A stretch of 64,000 bases of DNA from Verrucomicrobiia bacterium (GCA_026125285.1 JAHCLO010000007.1:1-64000); one strand, 5' to 3'; shown: positions 48,290-58,240, counted from the stretch's first letter. Program-made: numbers and translations. The notes: generated by a model from the letters alone, not told the origin.

Positions 48290-49063
48290 ATGATGGCCAA
48301 ACGTGTCATTCCCTGCCTTGACGTTCACGACGGCAAAGTCACTCGCGGCATCCAATTCGGCGTTGCTGAGAGAGGCGGCCTGCGCAATGTCGGCGACCCT
48401 GTCGAACTCGCACTGCGCTACAACGAACAAGGCGCGGACGAGATGGTATTCTTCGACATCACCGCCACGGCGCATGGTCGCGGCACGATGGTGGACGTGA
48501 TCGAGCGCGCGGCGGATCAGTGCTTCATGCCCCTCACCGTGGGCGGCGGTATCAAGTCCGTGGACGACATGTACACCATGCTGCGGGCGGGCGCGGACAA
48601 GATCAGCATTAACTCCAGCGCACTGGCCCGGCCTGAACTGATTCGCGAAGGGGCAGAAAAATTTGGCAGTCAATGCATCGTTGTTTCGATTGACGCGAAA
48701 AAGACCGAGCCGGACAGATGGGAAGTATTCTCGCACGGCGGACGCAAAACCACCGGTTGGGACGCCGTGGAATGGGCCACGCGTGCCGTCGCGCTCGGCG
48801 CCGGTGAAATCGTGTTGAACTCAATTGACGCCGACGGCACGAAAGCCGGCTTTGATCTCGTCATCACGCGCCGCATCAGCGAATCCGTCAGTGTGCCGGT
48901 AGTGGCCAGCGGCGGCGCGGGCACGCTCGAACACATGGCGGAGGTGCTGCTCGCCGGCAAAGCCGACGCCGTCCTCGCCGCAAGCATTTTCCACTTCGGC
49001 GAATACACCGTTGGCGAGGTGAAACAGTTTTTGGCGAAGCAACATATTCCCGTTCGTCTTTGA
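48290..49063 (+). CDS. hisF: imidazole glycerol phosphate synthase subunit HisF
   Basis: Cyclase of histidine synthesis; it takes ammonia from HisH. The 257-residue TIM barrel has the catalytic aspartates in [11 protein letters not shown] and LNSIDADGT, and the phosphate loops TVGGGIKS and [12 protein letters not shown]. The [12 protein letters not shown] start matches family starts. The last 53 codons, from ASGGAG onward, are repeated at 49873-50037 after an inserted gene. hisI follows about 1.1 kb on. Confidence 0.95.
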   Translation: MMAKRVIPCLDVHDGKVTRGIQFGVAERGGLRNVGDPVELALRYNEQGADEMVFFDITATAHGRGTMVDVIERAADQCFMPLTVGGGIKSVDDMYTMLRAGADKISINSSALARPELIREGAEKFGSQCIVVSIDAKKTEPDRWEVFSHGGRKTTGWDAVEWATRAVALGAGEIVLNSIDADGTKAGFDLVITRRISESVSVPVVASGGAGTLEHMAEVLLAGKADAVLAASIFHFGEYTVGEVKQFLAKQHIPVRL

Positions 49064-49067
49064 ATCC

Positions 49068-49691
49068 ATGGATGCGCGCAAAATCAAATCCGCGCTGGCC
49101 GACATCACTGCCGAGCAAGACCCGACGCTCAAGAGCGCCAAGCTCGCGTCGCTGTGCAGCACTCTTTGGGCGGAGCGCGGTGTGGAACTGGTCGTGGTTG
49201 GCGGTTCGGCCATCGAGATTCTGACGGAAGGCGCCTATGCCTCCGGCGACCTCGACATGTGCCACGCCAACAAGGCGACATTGCCGGTGCGCGAACGCCT
49301 GGAAGTCATGGGCCGGCTCGGCGCGAAAGGTGGTCCGCGCAACTGGCAGGTCGCCGGAATGTATCTGGATTTGCTGGGCCCGGCGGAGAGCTTTGCGCAC
49401 ACACCGTTCCGTCGCATCGAAGGACCTTACGGCAGTTTTCTTCTGATGAAACCGGAGGACCTGCTTGTGGAGCGCGTCTTGATGTCCACTTACCCGGGCG
49501 AAAGCCCGGCCGCGCGCAAATGCGCCAGGATTCTGGTTTCCGTGGCCCTGCGCGGAGAAGTTGAAATGAATTGGGGCGAGGTCGGGCGGCTTGCGAACCT
49601 CCCTGAATATCGTAACCTTCCACAGTGCGCGAAACTGGTGCAAGAGGTCGCCGATGAACTCAAAATCGAAAGTCCCCTGCATCCCGATTGA
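49068..49691 (+). CDS. nucleotidyltransferase-fold protein (DUF6036/AbiEii-like)
   Basis: A 207-residue protein. LVVVGGSAIEILTEG then YASGDLDMCH gives the GG-S...D-x-D pattern of minimal nucleotidyltransferases, used by AbiEii-type toxins and related proteins. GSFLLMKPEDLLVERVLM resembles the following helix of that family. It begins 4 bases after the hisF stop. No certain antitoxin is adjacent. It lies between hisF and a second copy of the hisF tail, so I regard it as cargo. Confidence 0.65.
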   Translation: MDARKIKSALADITAEQDPTLKSAKLASLCSTLWAERGVELVVVGGSAIEILTEGAYASGDLDMCHANKATLPVRERLEVMGRLGAKGGPRNWQVAGMYLDLLGPAESFAHTPFRRIEGPYGSFLLMKPEDLLVERVLMSTYPGESPAARKCARILVSVALRGEVEMNWGEVGRLANLPEYRNLPQCAKLVQEVADELKIESPLHPD

Positions 49692-49863
49692 AGGCTCGCT
49701 CAGTTGGGAAGACTGGCTCAGAGGGCGGCGAGCCCGCCGTGAGAGTAGCCAACTCGTCGCGCCGGGTATCATCCGGCGCAAGAGCAGTTCCAGCGACCGA
49801 CGGCTGAAGAAACTCTTTAAGGGCGAACGGGGATTGCCCTTCACGCCCACCGCGGAACTTTAG
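49652..49863 (+). CDS. possible small basic protein
   Basis: A 70-codon frame (MNSKSKVPCIPIEG, SLSWEDWLRGRRARRESS) overlaps the end of the nucleotidyltransferase gene by 40 bases and stops just before the hisF tail copy. It is rich in Arg, Lys and Ser. I recognise no family. It could be a partner of the preceding gene or chance. Confidence 0.25.
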
Positions 49864-49866
49864 CGC

Positions 49867-50037
49867 ATGGAAGCCAGCGGCGGTGCGGGTACGCTTGAAC
49901 ACATGGCCGAGGTGCTGCTCGAGGGCAAAGCCGACGCCGTCCTCGCCGCAAGCATTTTCCACTTCGACGAATACACCGTTGGCGAGGTGAAACAGTTTCT
50001 GGCCCGCAAAGGCATCCCTGTCAGGTTGGAAGGATGA
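49867..50037 (+). pseudogene. duplicated hisF 3' tail
   Basis: An intact 56-codon frame ([20 protein letters not shown] and on to PVRLEG). By hand it differs from hisF in 7 of the first 126 bases, four of them silent third positions, and the last residues differ. It cannot form a TIM barrel. It is positioned just before hisI and is probably the original end of hisF, displaced by insertion of the preceding gene. Confidence 0.92.
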
Positions 50038-50159
50038 AGTGTTCGGCCGATTCTCGTGGTGGTTTCCATCCCAGGCTCCAGGATTTGCGTCACCCGGCGA
50101 CATTCGTTCCACTCTTTTCCATCGCAATTCACCCATCATAACACTAGATTCCCGACTGC

Positions 50160-50549
50160 ATGAGCTTCTACGAGAAACTGAAATTCGACGCGAATGGATT
50201 GATCCCGGCCATCATTCAGGAACAGAAGACAGGGCGCGTGGTGATGATGGCGTGGATGAATCGCGCCTCGCTGGAAAAGACCATTGAGACGGGCAAAACG
50301 CATTTCTGGAGCCGCTCCCGGCAGAAGTTCTGGATGAAAGGCGAGGAAAGCGGCAACACGCAAACCGTGAAGGACGTCGCGTTCGATTGTGACGGCGACA
50401 CGTTGCTGATCCAGGTGGAGCAGCACGGCCCGGCGTGCCACAAGGGTTTCCAGTCCTGTTTCTTTCGTTCCATCGAGGGGAAAGGTGAAACATTCAAGAC
50501 CACAGAACCGCAACTGCTCTCGCCCGAGCAGATGTACAAGAAGAAATGA
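50160..50549 (+). CDS. hisI: phosphoribosyl-AMP cyclohydrolase
   Basis: The third step of histidine synthesis. The 129-residue single-domain enzyme has [34 protein letters not shown] and the metal-binding [21 protein letters not shown] with the key Asp, Cys and His residues. No HisE domain is fused. It was presumably adjacent to hisF before the insertion. Confidence 0.95.
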   Translation: MSFYEKLKFDANGLIPAIIQEQKTGRVVMMAWMNRASLEKTIETGKTHFWSRSRQKFWMKGEESGNTQTVKDVAFDCDGDTLLIQVEQHGPACHKGFQSCFFRSIEGKGETFKTTEPQLLSPEQMYKKK

Positions 50550-50551
50550 CC

Positions 50552-50617
50552 GCGCTGCCGTGCAGCTTGCCGGCGGTTCACACTAATGGTACTGCGGGCG
50601 GGACGCACAGCAGCACG
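50552..50617. repeat. diverged CGCTGCCG/CAGCACG repeat
   Basis: CGCTGCCGTGCAG on the left and GCACAGCAGCACG on the right are degenerate inverted ends of the same family as 61632-61710. It occupies the short space before the next gene. Confidence 0.4.
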
Positions 50618-50625
50618 TTGATCTC

Positions 50626-51189
50626 ATGGACGAATCCATTCCTCTCGCCAGCCGCGACTACTTCATCTTCGTCGCGGTGTTGTTGTTTTCCCGGGGGATG
50701 GATTTTCTCAGCACGTGGATTGCCACCCCGCATTTGGTGTTGGAAGGAAATCCGATTGCCAAGTGGCTCGGTTGGAAATGGGGCGCGCTGGTAAACGTGG
50801 CGCTGGTCGGCTCGCTGGCTTTGTGGCCGCTCTCCGCGATCATCGTCAGCACCGCCAGTGTGCTTGTGGCCGCCCGCAATTTTCAATCTGCCTGGCTCAT
50901 GCGCTCCATGGGCGAGGAGACTTACCGGGAGTGGTATGTGCAGCGGATGAGCGAGACCCCGGTCACGCTCTATCTCTCCTGCCTGGCGGGAAACACATTG
51001 CTGCCCGCGGCTATTGGGGGAGCACTGATCCTCTTCAGCACCACACGGGATTATGTCTTGCTCGTGCCCTTGGGGATCGGCGTCGGCGCCATTGCCTATT
51101 CCGTCGCGGTGATCGTCTTCACCCTGCTGGCTCTTTGGCGCAACCGCCGGCGCCGAACGACCACCTTCGATGCGGAGGGAATGGAGTAA
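50626..51189 (+). CDS. small membrane protein, about four spans
   Basis: A 187-residue protein. Hydrophobic segments occur at about residues 10-25, 53-82, 115-137 and 143-168. The amphipathic SRGMDFLSTWIATP with NPIAKWLGWKWG resembles DUF5658-type proteins, but I am not sure. The C-terminus is basic (WRNRRRRTTTF), so probably cytoplasmic. It lies between hisI and trpE on the same strand. Confidence 0.6.
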   Translation: MDESIPLASRDYFIFVAVLLFSRGMDFLSTWIATPHLVLEGNPIAKWLGWKWGALVNVALVGSLALWPLSAIIVSTASVLVAARNFQSAWLMRSMGEETYREWYVQRMSETPVTLYLSCLAGNTLLPAAIGGALILFSTTRDYVLLVPLGIGVGAIAYSVAVIVFTLLALWRNRRRRTTTFDAEGME

Positions 51190-51308
51190 TCTAAGCGGTG
51201 GGCAAGCCGGGCCGCGGGTGATTGCCACGCCAAATGACCGCCGGGAGACATTCAGTTTTCTCCTGTCCCCCAACGGAAGATTTTCGTAACATCTGGGAAA
51301 CAATAGCT

Positions 51309-52877
51309 ATGATTACGCCATCATTGGACGAATTTCTAAAACTGGCGGAACAGGGCAACCTGATCCCTGTCACCGCGCGTATTCTTGCCGACATCGAAAC
51401 GCCGCTCTCGGCGTATCGCAAGATTCGCGGCCAAGGTGAATCGTTCCTGTTTGAGTCGGTGGAAGGCGGCGAGCATCTTGGGCGCTACTCGTTCGTCGGC
51501 TGCAATCCGCGGGCGGTCATCAAACAGACGGGGAATCGCGTTGAGGTGATGGAGGGAGGAAAAGTCATCGAATCATTCGAGGTAGGTAGGGCGGGCAGTC
51601 CTCTGCCCGCCGCCCCTGATAGCGATGAAGTACGGCGCGCACGAAGTGAGGTGCCCTACCAGGCGAAAGACGGCCTCGAAGTCGTCGAACGCGTGATGAA
51701 GAAATATCGCCCGGTCACCCTACCGGGCTTGCCGCGTTTCACCGGTGGCGCCATTGGCTATCTCGGCTACGAGTTCATTCACGACGTCGAACCCGTCGTC
51801 CCGCGCCCGCCCCATGATGAACTCGGCACGCCCACCATGTATTTCATCGTCGCGGATCAGTTGCTCGTGTTCGACCGCGTCGCGCAGACCATCACCGTGC
51901 TGGTGAACGCCGCGATTGATGAAGCCGCCAGTCCTTCTGAAGCGTATGAAAGTGCGTTGGAGGAAATCGAACGCCTGCTTTCCTTGCTGGAACAACCGTT
52001 GGAACACGTCCCCGTTTCCGTCCCATCCGAAGTCCCATCCGTCCCATTTCACTCAAACGTGGCAAAGGATAAGTTCTTGGCGAACGTTCAAGCTTCCAAG
52101 AAATTCATCACCGCCGGCGACATCATCCAGGTCGTCGGCTCGCAACGCTTCAGCGTCGAGACCAAGGCCTCGCCGGTGGACGTTTACCGCGCGGCGCGTT
52201 CGGTAAATCCTTCGCCCTACATGTTCCTGCTCGAACTGGACGGCTTTTCGCTCGTCGGCGCGTCACCGGAAATTCATGTGCGTTGCGAGGACCGCAAAGT
52301 TGAGATTCGCCCCATCGCCGGCACGCGGCAACGCGGCAAGACGCCGGACGAAGACGCCGCGTTGGAAAAGGAACTCCTCGCTGATCCGAAGGAACGCGCC
52401 GAACACGTCATGCTCGTGGACCTCGCCCGCAACGACATCGGGCGCGTGTGCGATTTCGGCAGCGTGCAGGTGCGCGACCTGATGATCATCGAACGTTACA
52501 GCCACGTCATGCACATCGTGTCGAGCGTCGAGGGCACACTCGCGGCGGACAAAACCAATTACGACCTGATGCGGGCAACGTTTCCGGCGGGCACGGTGAG
52601 CGGCGCGCCGAAGATTCGCGCCATGCAGATCATCGCCGACCTCGAAGGCACGACGCGCGGGCCGTATGCCGGATGCGTGGGCTACTTCAGCTTCAACGGC
52701 AATCTGGACACGTGCATCACCATCCGCACCGCGCTGCTCAAAGACGGCAAAGCCTATGTGCAAGCCGGCGGCGGCTGGGTGAACGATTCCGAACCCGAAG
52801 CGGAATTTCAGGAAACGGTGAACAAGAGCAAAGCCATGCTCAAAGCCGTGGCACTGGCGGAGACGTTTGGGAAATAA
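51309..52877 (+). CDS. trpE: anthranilate synthase component I, with a repeat-derived insert
   Basis: Converts chorismate to anthranilate for tryptophan. The 522 residues include the N-terminal regulatory region ([15 protein letters not shown]), [12 protein letters not shown], the catalytic [10 protein letters not shown]..., [39 protein letters not shown] and the final [15 protein letters not shown] and [17 protein letters not shown]. The start [13 protein letters not shown] is typical. A palindromic repeat is translated within it (residues about 93-118). Its last 90 bases recur at 59213-59300. Confidence 0.95.
   Translation: MITPSLDEFLKLAEQGNLIPVTARILADIETPLSAYRKIRGQGESFLFESVEGGEHLGRYSFVGCNPRAVIKQTGNRVEVMEGGKVIESFEVGRAGSPLPAAPDSDEVRRARSEVPYQAKDGLEVVERVMKKYRPVTLPGLPRFTGGAIGYLGYEFIHDVEPVVPRPPHDELGTPTMYFIVADQLLVFDRVAQTITVLVNAAIDEAASPSEAYESALEEIERLLSLLEQPLEHVPVSVPSEVPSVPFHSNVAKDKFLANVQASKKFITAGDIIQVVGSQRFSVETKASPVDVYRAARSVNPSPYMFLLELDGFSLVGASPEIHVRCEDRKVEIRPIAGTRQRGKTPDEDAALEKELLADPKERAEHVMLVDLARNDIGRVCDFGSVQVRDLMIIERYSHVMHIVSSVEGTLAADKTNYDLMRATFPAGTVSGAPKIRAMQIIADLEGTTRGPYAGCVGYFSFNGNLDTCITIRTALLKDGKAYVQAGGGWVNDSEPEAEFQETVNKSKAMLKAVALAETFGK
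51585..51660. repeat. GGTAGGGC-ended element inside trpE
   Basis: The ends GGTAGGGC and GCCCTACC are inverted copies around a 76-base unit. It is translated in frame as [20 protein letters not shown]-type sequence between VIESFE and [13 protein letters not shown]. Same family as 20754-20830. Confidence 0.85.
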
Positions 52878-52969
52878 TCCGCCTTGGACAGTTTTTGACC
52901 GAGTGCTCTGGAATACTTTGCGGTGAACATTGCGGAATGAACATGCTCTAGCTTAACTTGCGTTTGCCC

Positions 52970-55900
52970 ATGCTGCTGGAACAAGCAACTCGCGAACTCG
53001 GTTGGCCTGAACGTCGGCAGGTATTAAAGCCTTCCGGCGGCGGCAATCGCGTTCTCGCCCAATTGGCCCAGGAAAAAATCGGCCTTCCGCTTAAGCAGCT
53101 AGACGCGAGCGTTCAAGTTGGAATTCTATCACCCGCTCCAGCAACCAACAGCACCGAAGCGCCGTTGGCAATTGTCTGTGAGTTTTCCAAACGCCCCTCA
53201 GATCAGCAGTTGCAGTTCGCTCACAAGCTCGCGTGGAATTTTTGCCGCACGCGATTGTTGATCACGGCGGAGCGCGACCGGCTGCGCGCGTGGACGTGCT
53301 GCAAACCTCCGACCGCCGACCTCCAGAGCAAACTGGCTTTCGATTCAAAAGCAGACGGCGGGCAATCCAATCTTCCTTCACTTTCACAGACGGCAGCCAG
53401 CGCGCTGCACTGGGTGAATTTGATTTCGGGCGAGTTTTTTCGCCAGCGCCCGAAGCAATTTCGCGCCGAGGAGCGAGCGGACGCCCTGCTCTTGAGCAAC
53501 CTCCGATTTGTCCGCAAGGAGTTGCTCGACGCGAAACTTCCGAAGGATGTCTGCCATGACCTGCTCGCGCGCCTGATCTTCGTCCAGTTTCTGTTTCATC
53601 GTAAGGACAAAACCGGCAGGCCGTTCCTTGATGACAATCTGATGCAAGGGCGGTTGCAGGGAACGTTGTCAAAACCTCACGACGGACTCGAATCCATCCT
53701 GACCGACCTCGACGACACTTATGAATTGTTCAAGTGGCTGAACGGGAGATTCAACGGCGACCTTTTTCCCGGGAAAGGCAGTTCGGCGGCGGCGCGGGCG
53801 CGCGAGTGGGAGGAGGAAAAGGAGCAAATCAAGCCGAGGCATTTGAAATTGCTGACGGATTTTGTTTCCGGGCGGATGCAGATGGACAGACGCCAGCCCA
53901 CGCTGTGGCGTGAGTATTCCTTCGACACAATTCCACTGGAATTCATCAGCAGCGTCTATGAACAATTCGTCAGCGAAGACGCCGAGAAGGACAAAGCTTA
54001 CTACACGCCTGCCCATCTGGTGGACTTTGTGCTGGACGACGCGCTGCCGTGGGACGGCAAGGAGTGGGATTTGAAGATCCTCGATCCTTCGTGCGGCTCG
54101 GGAATCTTTTTGGTCAAAGCCTTCCAGCGCCTCGTCCGTCGCTGGCGCAACGCCCACCACGGCAAAGCGCCGAAAGTTCCCGACCTCAAGCCGATCTTGG
54201 AGAACAATCTGTTCGGGGTGGACATCAACCGTGACGCAATCCGCGTCGCATCATTCAGCCTCTACCTGGCAATGTGCGACGCGATTGACCCGCGCCACTA
54301 CTGGAAGCAGGTCGTGTTTCCGCGCTTGCGCGACCGCCGGCTCATCGCGCGCGATTTCTTTTTGGAAACCGAGCAGGGCTTTCGCACGGAGCAGGACGCC
54401 GGTTCGTTCGATCTGGTGATTGGGAACGCGCCCTGGGGGAAGAATTCGATTAAACACAGCGCCGTAGCCGCCGACTGGAGAGTGAAACACGAGTGGCCGG
54501 TCACTTACGGCGACATCGGCCCACTCTTCCTCGCCAAAGCCGCGAAGCTTCTGAAACCCGGTGGACAAGCGGCGATGCTTCAACCTGCTACAGTTCTGCT
54601 GTTCAACCGCTCCAAGCCAGCCGTTGAAGCCCGGAAGAAGCTGTTCGAGTCGGTCACGGTCGAGCAGGTCGTGAATCTGTCACCTCTGCGATTTACGTTG
54701 TTTCCCGAGGCAATTGGCCCGGCGTGCGTGCTTGCATTCAAGAACGAACCGCCCGCCGAGGGCGCAAAGCTCGAATACATCTGCCCAAAACCACTCAAGA
54801 CGAGCGAGGACAAGTATCGCGTTGTTATCGAACCGCAGGACATCCACACCGTGCCGGTTCACACCGCCGCCAACGATCCGTTTGTCTGGACCGCGTTGGC
54901 GTGGGGAAGTTGGCGCGACTTGGAGTTGTTGAAGCGGTTGCGCACAAACCCGAACCTAGAAAAATACAAAGCCGAAGGGAAAATTCACACGGGCGAGGGC
55001 ATCATTCGCGGAACTGACCAGAAACGGCACGCTTGGTTGCTGCACAGGCGAATTTTGGAAGCCAAAGATTTTCCTGAGGGCACATTCGTTCATTTGCACG
55101 CGAATCGGCTGAAGAAGAACGAAGACCCGATGGCAGAGCGGCCTCGCACGCCTCAAATTTTTCAGTCGCCACAACTGATCATCAAGCAGAGTTGGCTTGA
55201 AGGTCCGGGCCGTTTTCAAGCCGCTCTCGTGGATACGCCTCCCGAAGATGAGGGCGTGCTCTGCTCTGACAGTTACGTCACCGTTCACGCGCCACCAGAG
55301 CACCGCGAAATCCTAGAAGCCGCGTGGCTTGCACAAAACAGCAAGTGGGCAACGTATTATCAGTTGCTCACGAGCGGGAGATTCGGGGCATTCCTGCCGC
55401 AGCCGTTGGAAGATGAGTTGCGGAGTCTTCCGCTCCCTGAACCAAGTCCAGGCCTCTTAGATGGCATCAAATCGCTTGCGGACGCAGACAATCGCATCCG
55501 CGCTCTGATTCGTTTCAAAGAAAGCGAATGGACGTTAATCGAAGATTTGTTCGAGTTCACGCTCCCTGATTTCAAAGGAGACGCCCGTTCGCCCGGACGC
55601 CTGCCCACGCTCCGAAAACTTCACGGCCACAAAGGCACGGTGGAGTCCGACCTTCAAGGTTACGCCGGGCAATTCATCCGAGTGCTGAAAGCTGGGTTCG
55701 GTGATGAAAAGGACATTTGCACCACGATCTTTCAAGAACCGCTGGCGGCACGTTTGCCTGTGCGGCTACTGGCGATCCATTTGGACTGGCCGGGCCGGAA
55801 ACTTGTGGAGATTGCGCCGATGGATTCAGAAGCATTGCTCCAGAGGCTTGCCAAGCTTTACACCGAGTGCATGAAAGCACCGGGCAACGCGAGTGGGTTT

Positions 55901-56068
55901 CACTTCGAGCGAAGCGCGCGACTCTATGCCCCGCATCTAACGCCCGACGGCAAAGTGCCAACCGTGTTCTTGATCAAACCTGATCAACGCCGCCAGTGGA
56001 CGCGCTCGATGGCGATGCGCGACGCGGATGAAGTCGCCGCCGAAATCATGCAGGCGAAATGGAAGTGA
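52970..56068 (+). CDS. N6-adenine DNA methyltransferase of a type IIG/Eco57I-like system
   Basis: A 1032-residue protein. Central methyltransferase motifs are the SAM loop LDPSCGSGIFLVKAFQ, FGVDINRDAIRVASFSLY and the catalytic motif IGNAPWG (NAPW in place of the common NPPW/Y). The C-terminal half looks like a target-recognition region. The N-terminal 250 residues are helical with no clear nuclease motif; the next gene may supply cutting. An in-frame TTG at 52958 is an alternative start. It is the first gene after trpE in the island closed by the trpE tail copy. Confidence 0.85.
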   Translation: MLLEQATRELGWPERRQVLKPSGGGNRVLAQLAQEKIGLPLKQLDASVQVGILSPAPATNSTEAPLAIVCEFSKRPSDQQLQFAHKLAWNFCRTRLLITAERDRLRAWTCCKPPTADLQSKLAFDSKADGGQSNLPSLSQTAASALHWVNLISGEFFRQRPKQFRAEERADALLLSNLRFVRKELLDAKLPKDVCHDLLARLIFVQFLFHRKDKTGRPFLDDNLMQGRLQGTLSKPHDGLESILTDLDDTYELFKWLNGRFNGDLFPGKGSSAAARAREWEEEKEQIKPRHLKLLTDFVSGRMQMDRRQPTLWREYSFDTIPLEFISSVYEQFVSEDAEKDKAYYTPAHLVDFVLDDALPWDGKEWDLKILDPSCGSGIFLVKAFQRLVRRWRNAHHGKAPKVPDLKPILENNLFGVDINRDAIRVASFSLYLAMCDAIDPRHYWKQVVFPRLRDRRLIARDFFLETEQGFRTEQDAGSFDLVIGNAPWGKNSIKHSAVAADWRVKHEWPVTYGDIGPLFLAKAAKLLKPGGQAAMLQPATVLLFNRSKPAVEARKKLFESVTVEQVVNLSPLRFTLFPEAIGPACVLAFKNEPPAEGAKLEYICPKPLKTSEDKYRVVIEPQDIHTVPVHTAANDPFVWTALAWGSWRDLELLKRLRTNPNLEKYKAEGKIHTGEGIIRGTDQKRHAWLLHRRILEAKDFPEGTFVHLHANRLKKNEDPMAERPRTPQIFQSPQLIIKQSWLEGPGRFQAALVDTPPEDEGVLCSDSYVTVHAPPEHREILEAAWLAQNSKWATYYQLLTSGRFGAFLPQPLEDELRSLPLPEPSPGLLDGIKSLADADNRIRALIRFKESEWTLIEDLFEFTLPDFKGDARSPGRLPTLRKLHGHKGTVESDLQGYAGQFIRVLKAGFGDEKDICTTIFQEPLAARLPVRLLAIHLDWPGRKLVEIAPMDSEALLQRLAKLYTECMKAPGNASGFHFERSARLYAPHLTPDGKVPTVFLIKPDQRRQWTRSMAMRDADEVAAEIMQAKWK

Positions 56069-56077
56069 ACTTCTTGC

Positions 56078-56785
56078 ATGAGGCGACGCCAAACCATCAG
56101 CGATCAAGTCTGGTCCAAAGACGTCTCGTTCAATTCCCTCAAAGCGTGGCGCGCTGACGCCGCTGTCGTCATTCTCCGGCGCGTGTGGGCTGCATACGAC
56201 AATCTTGGCGCGGACGTTTTGAATAAGGTGAATTGGGACGCTGCGGAAGATGAACTCGAACGCAGCCTGACATTTTACCACAGCGTAAAGATTCAAGAGC
56301 TTCAAACCGGTGACGAGCCTTTCATCCTGATTCCCGAGACGCCGGAATTCGAAACCCGCAAACCTGCGCCCGCACGATCCGCAGCATACGACTTTGGATT
56401 CGTCATGCGCGGCGGCGATTGGTCAATGATCTGGCCGATTGAGGCCAAGGTTCTCAGGACCGACCGGAAGCTCTCCGGCTACCTGCGGGATTTGGATGAC
56501 AAATATCTGAAGTGCAAAGGTGCGCCGTTCTCGCATGAAGGCGCTTTGATTGGTTACTTGATTTCCGGAAGTCCCATTGTCGTATTTGATGGAATCGCGG
56601 CGCATATCGGACAACTGTTGTTCTCGCCTCACGAGTTCGCTGGCCGAAATCACCGCACCTCCACTCACAAGCGGGAAGTGCCGCACGGAAAGCCTTATTC
56701 AAAGGATTTCCTCTGCCATCATCTCGTCATGGAAGTCCGGGAATCCCTTCGCAACCAACAGTCCCTCACCTTGGCCACTCGCTGA
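56078..56785 (+). CDS. probable PD-(D/E)XK restriction endonuclease subunit
   Basis: A 235-residue protein beginning 9 bases after the methylase, so a two-gene operon. The segment YDFGFVMRGGDWSMIWPIEAKVL supplies an Asp followed by E-x-K, the core of PD-(D/E)XK nucleases. There is no signal peptide or membrane span. As partner of the methylase it would form a restriction-modification unit. The last 20 bases overlap a convergent fragment. Confidence 0.65.
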   Translation: MRRRQTISDQVWSKDVSFNSLKAWRADAAVVILRRVWAAYDNLGADVLNKVNWDAAEDELERSLTFYHSVKIQELQTGDEPFILIPETPEFETRKPAPARSAAYDFGFVMRGGDWSMIWPIEAKVLRTDRKLSGYLRDLDDKYLKCKGAPFSHEGALIGYLISGSPIVVFDGIAAHIGQLLFSPHEFAGRNHRTSTHKREVPHGKPYSKDFLCHHLVMEVRESLRNQQSLTLATR

Positions 56786-57383
56786 TGCGTGACCACGATT
56801 TCCGCAGCCAGCGCAGGTATTCTTGCGGTTTCGGCATCCGATTCGCGACGCTGACGCTGCCCAGTGATTTGTCCGGCCAGAGATGCAGTCGGTCGGCCAC
56901 GCCCACTTCGGCGGCCAGTCGTCCCACGGTTTGCAGCGCGTTCACGGCGTAATCCTGCCAGCGCTCGCGGGATTCAAACACATCGGTCTTCAAGGCCACA
57001 CCCAGTTCGTCGGCGTGGGTCTGGATGCGTTCCACGTTCTCGGCGCGGATGTTGATCGGTTCGTGAAAGATGGTAACGGATTTGATTTCGGCCACGGCCT
57101 GGAGCGTCGCGCGCAAATCCGTCTCGTCACATTCAGGATAGGTGGGCGCGACGGCCACATAGATGTTCAGTCCCGCTTCATGGGCGGCGCGGAGGGTGGC
57201 GAGGCGTTGCGATGGCGCGGGCGCTTTCGGTTCGTAAATCTTCGAGAGATCGTTGCGCAACGTTGGCAGGCTCATGCCGAACAGCAGGCGCGGGCCAAAG
57301 CTCTTGAATAAATCGAAATCCGCCCGGGCGAGGGGGCTGCGGGTGAGGATGCGGACGTTGAGCGTGGAGCGATCGCGAATCAA
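56766..57383 (-). pseudogene. C-terminal half of a spore-photoproduct-lyase-like radical SAM protein
   Basis: The 205 codons (LNVRILTRSPLARADFDLF, GMSLPTLRNDLSKIYEP, TIFHEPINIRAENVERI) match the C-terminal part of SplB-like radical SAM proteins. The N-terminal CxxxCxxC cluster domain is missing. The only available start is a TTG overlapping the stop of the HNH gene. It is a truncated gene. A 200-base part (57012-57212) is repeated at 58286-58504, on the other side of the HNH gene. Confidence 0.8.
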
Positions 57384-58231
57384 TTGGAGCGAACGGGACG
57401 AGTTGGCGCGCGTGGGCGAGGGAGAACCATCCGCACCGCGCGGAGCATTGCCCCACGTCCCTCATCCAAGCGATTTTCGTTCACGCGCCAAATTCCGGCT
57501 CGTCTCTTGGTATCAGGACACGGCGCAATCAAATATCGGTCCATCGCCCAATGATGATTCGGACATAACGCGACGCCGTTTGTCGGCTTGTCGTTTCGGC
57601 TGACGCGAAAAGGAATCAGGTGTGCGGCCTCCACCAGAGTTATCTGCGAATCGAGCACGACGCGAATTCCACAAGCCGCGCAACGATAATCGTAGATTTC
57701 GAGAATAGTTCGTCGAAATGCGCCATCACGTCCCGGAGGCAGTTCATCGCGCAAGGCGTCGGCTTTAGGAACGACTCGACTGGTAGCCACGAGTGCCGCC
57801 AGCTTTTCCCGCTCATCGGGGAAATAGCGAGCGATGAGAGCCTCGCGCAGTTGATGTCGAGCCACGGATTCGTGCAGCAAGTTCCAAAGTCCGTCAGCGA
57901 ACTTTGCGTGAGCAACGCGGCGACGCAATTCTGCCACACTCGGAGCGCCCGAAGCAGCGCCCTCCCGATAGATTTGGGTTTCGCCGGGCCGCGGCACGAG
58001 AAACCAGAACTTGTCACCGGAGAGATGGAAGAATGGATTTTGAATCGTGGGTTTGTCGTCATGCTTGGACACGACGGCAAAGTATCGCTTGAACGTGCTG
58101 ACGAGTTCTTCGTCCAGCAGGATGGCATTGTTCGTGATGACGCCACGATCCAACAAATCAATGACGCCAAGCAACAAAACAGGCTTGTGCGGCCGCTCAT
58201 ACGAGCCGCTTTTGTCACGGCGGAGAACCAA
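57380..58231 (-). CDS. HNH endonuclease of the McrA-like restriction type
   Basis: About 283 residues from a TTG (VLRRDKSGSYERPHKPVLLL). The N-terminal domain (RPHKPVLLLGVIDLLDRGVI, NPFFHLSGDKFWFLV) is the one typically found before HNH nuclease domains in restriction enzymes. The C-terminal HNH has CAACGIR, VEAAHLIPFRV and GVALCPNHHWAMDRY with the catalytic histidines. The frame stays open upstream through a repeat and a radical-SAM fragment to 58504, so the natural start may be lost or the protein chimeric. Confidence 0.75.
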   Translation of the reverse strand: MVLRRDKSGSYERPHKPVLLLGVIDLLDRGVITNNAILLDEELVSTFKRYFAVVSKHDDKPTIQNPFFHLSGDKFWFLVPRPGETQIYREGAASGAPSVAELRRRVAHAKFADGLWNLLHESVARHQLREALIARYFPDEREKLAALVATSRVVPKADALRDELPPGRDGAFRRTILEIYDYRCAACGIRVVLDSQITLVEAAHLIPFRVSRNDKPTNGVALCPNHHWAMDRYLIAPCPDTKRRAGIWRVNENRLDEGRGAMLRAVRMVLPRPRAPTRPVRSN

Positions 58232-58240
58232 GTTTCGACT

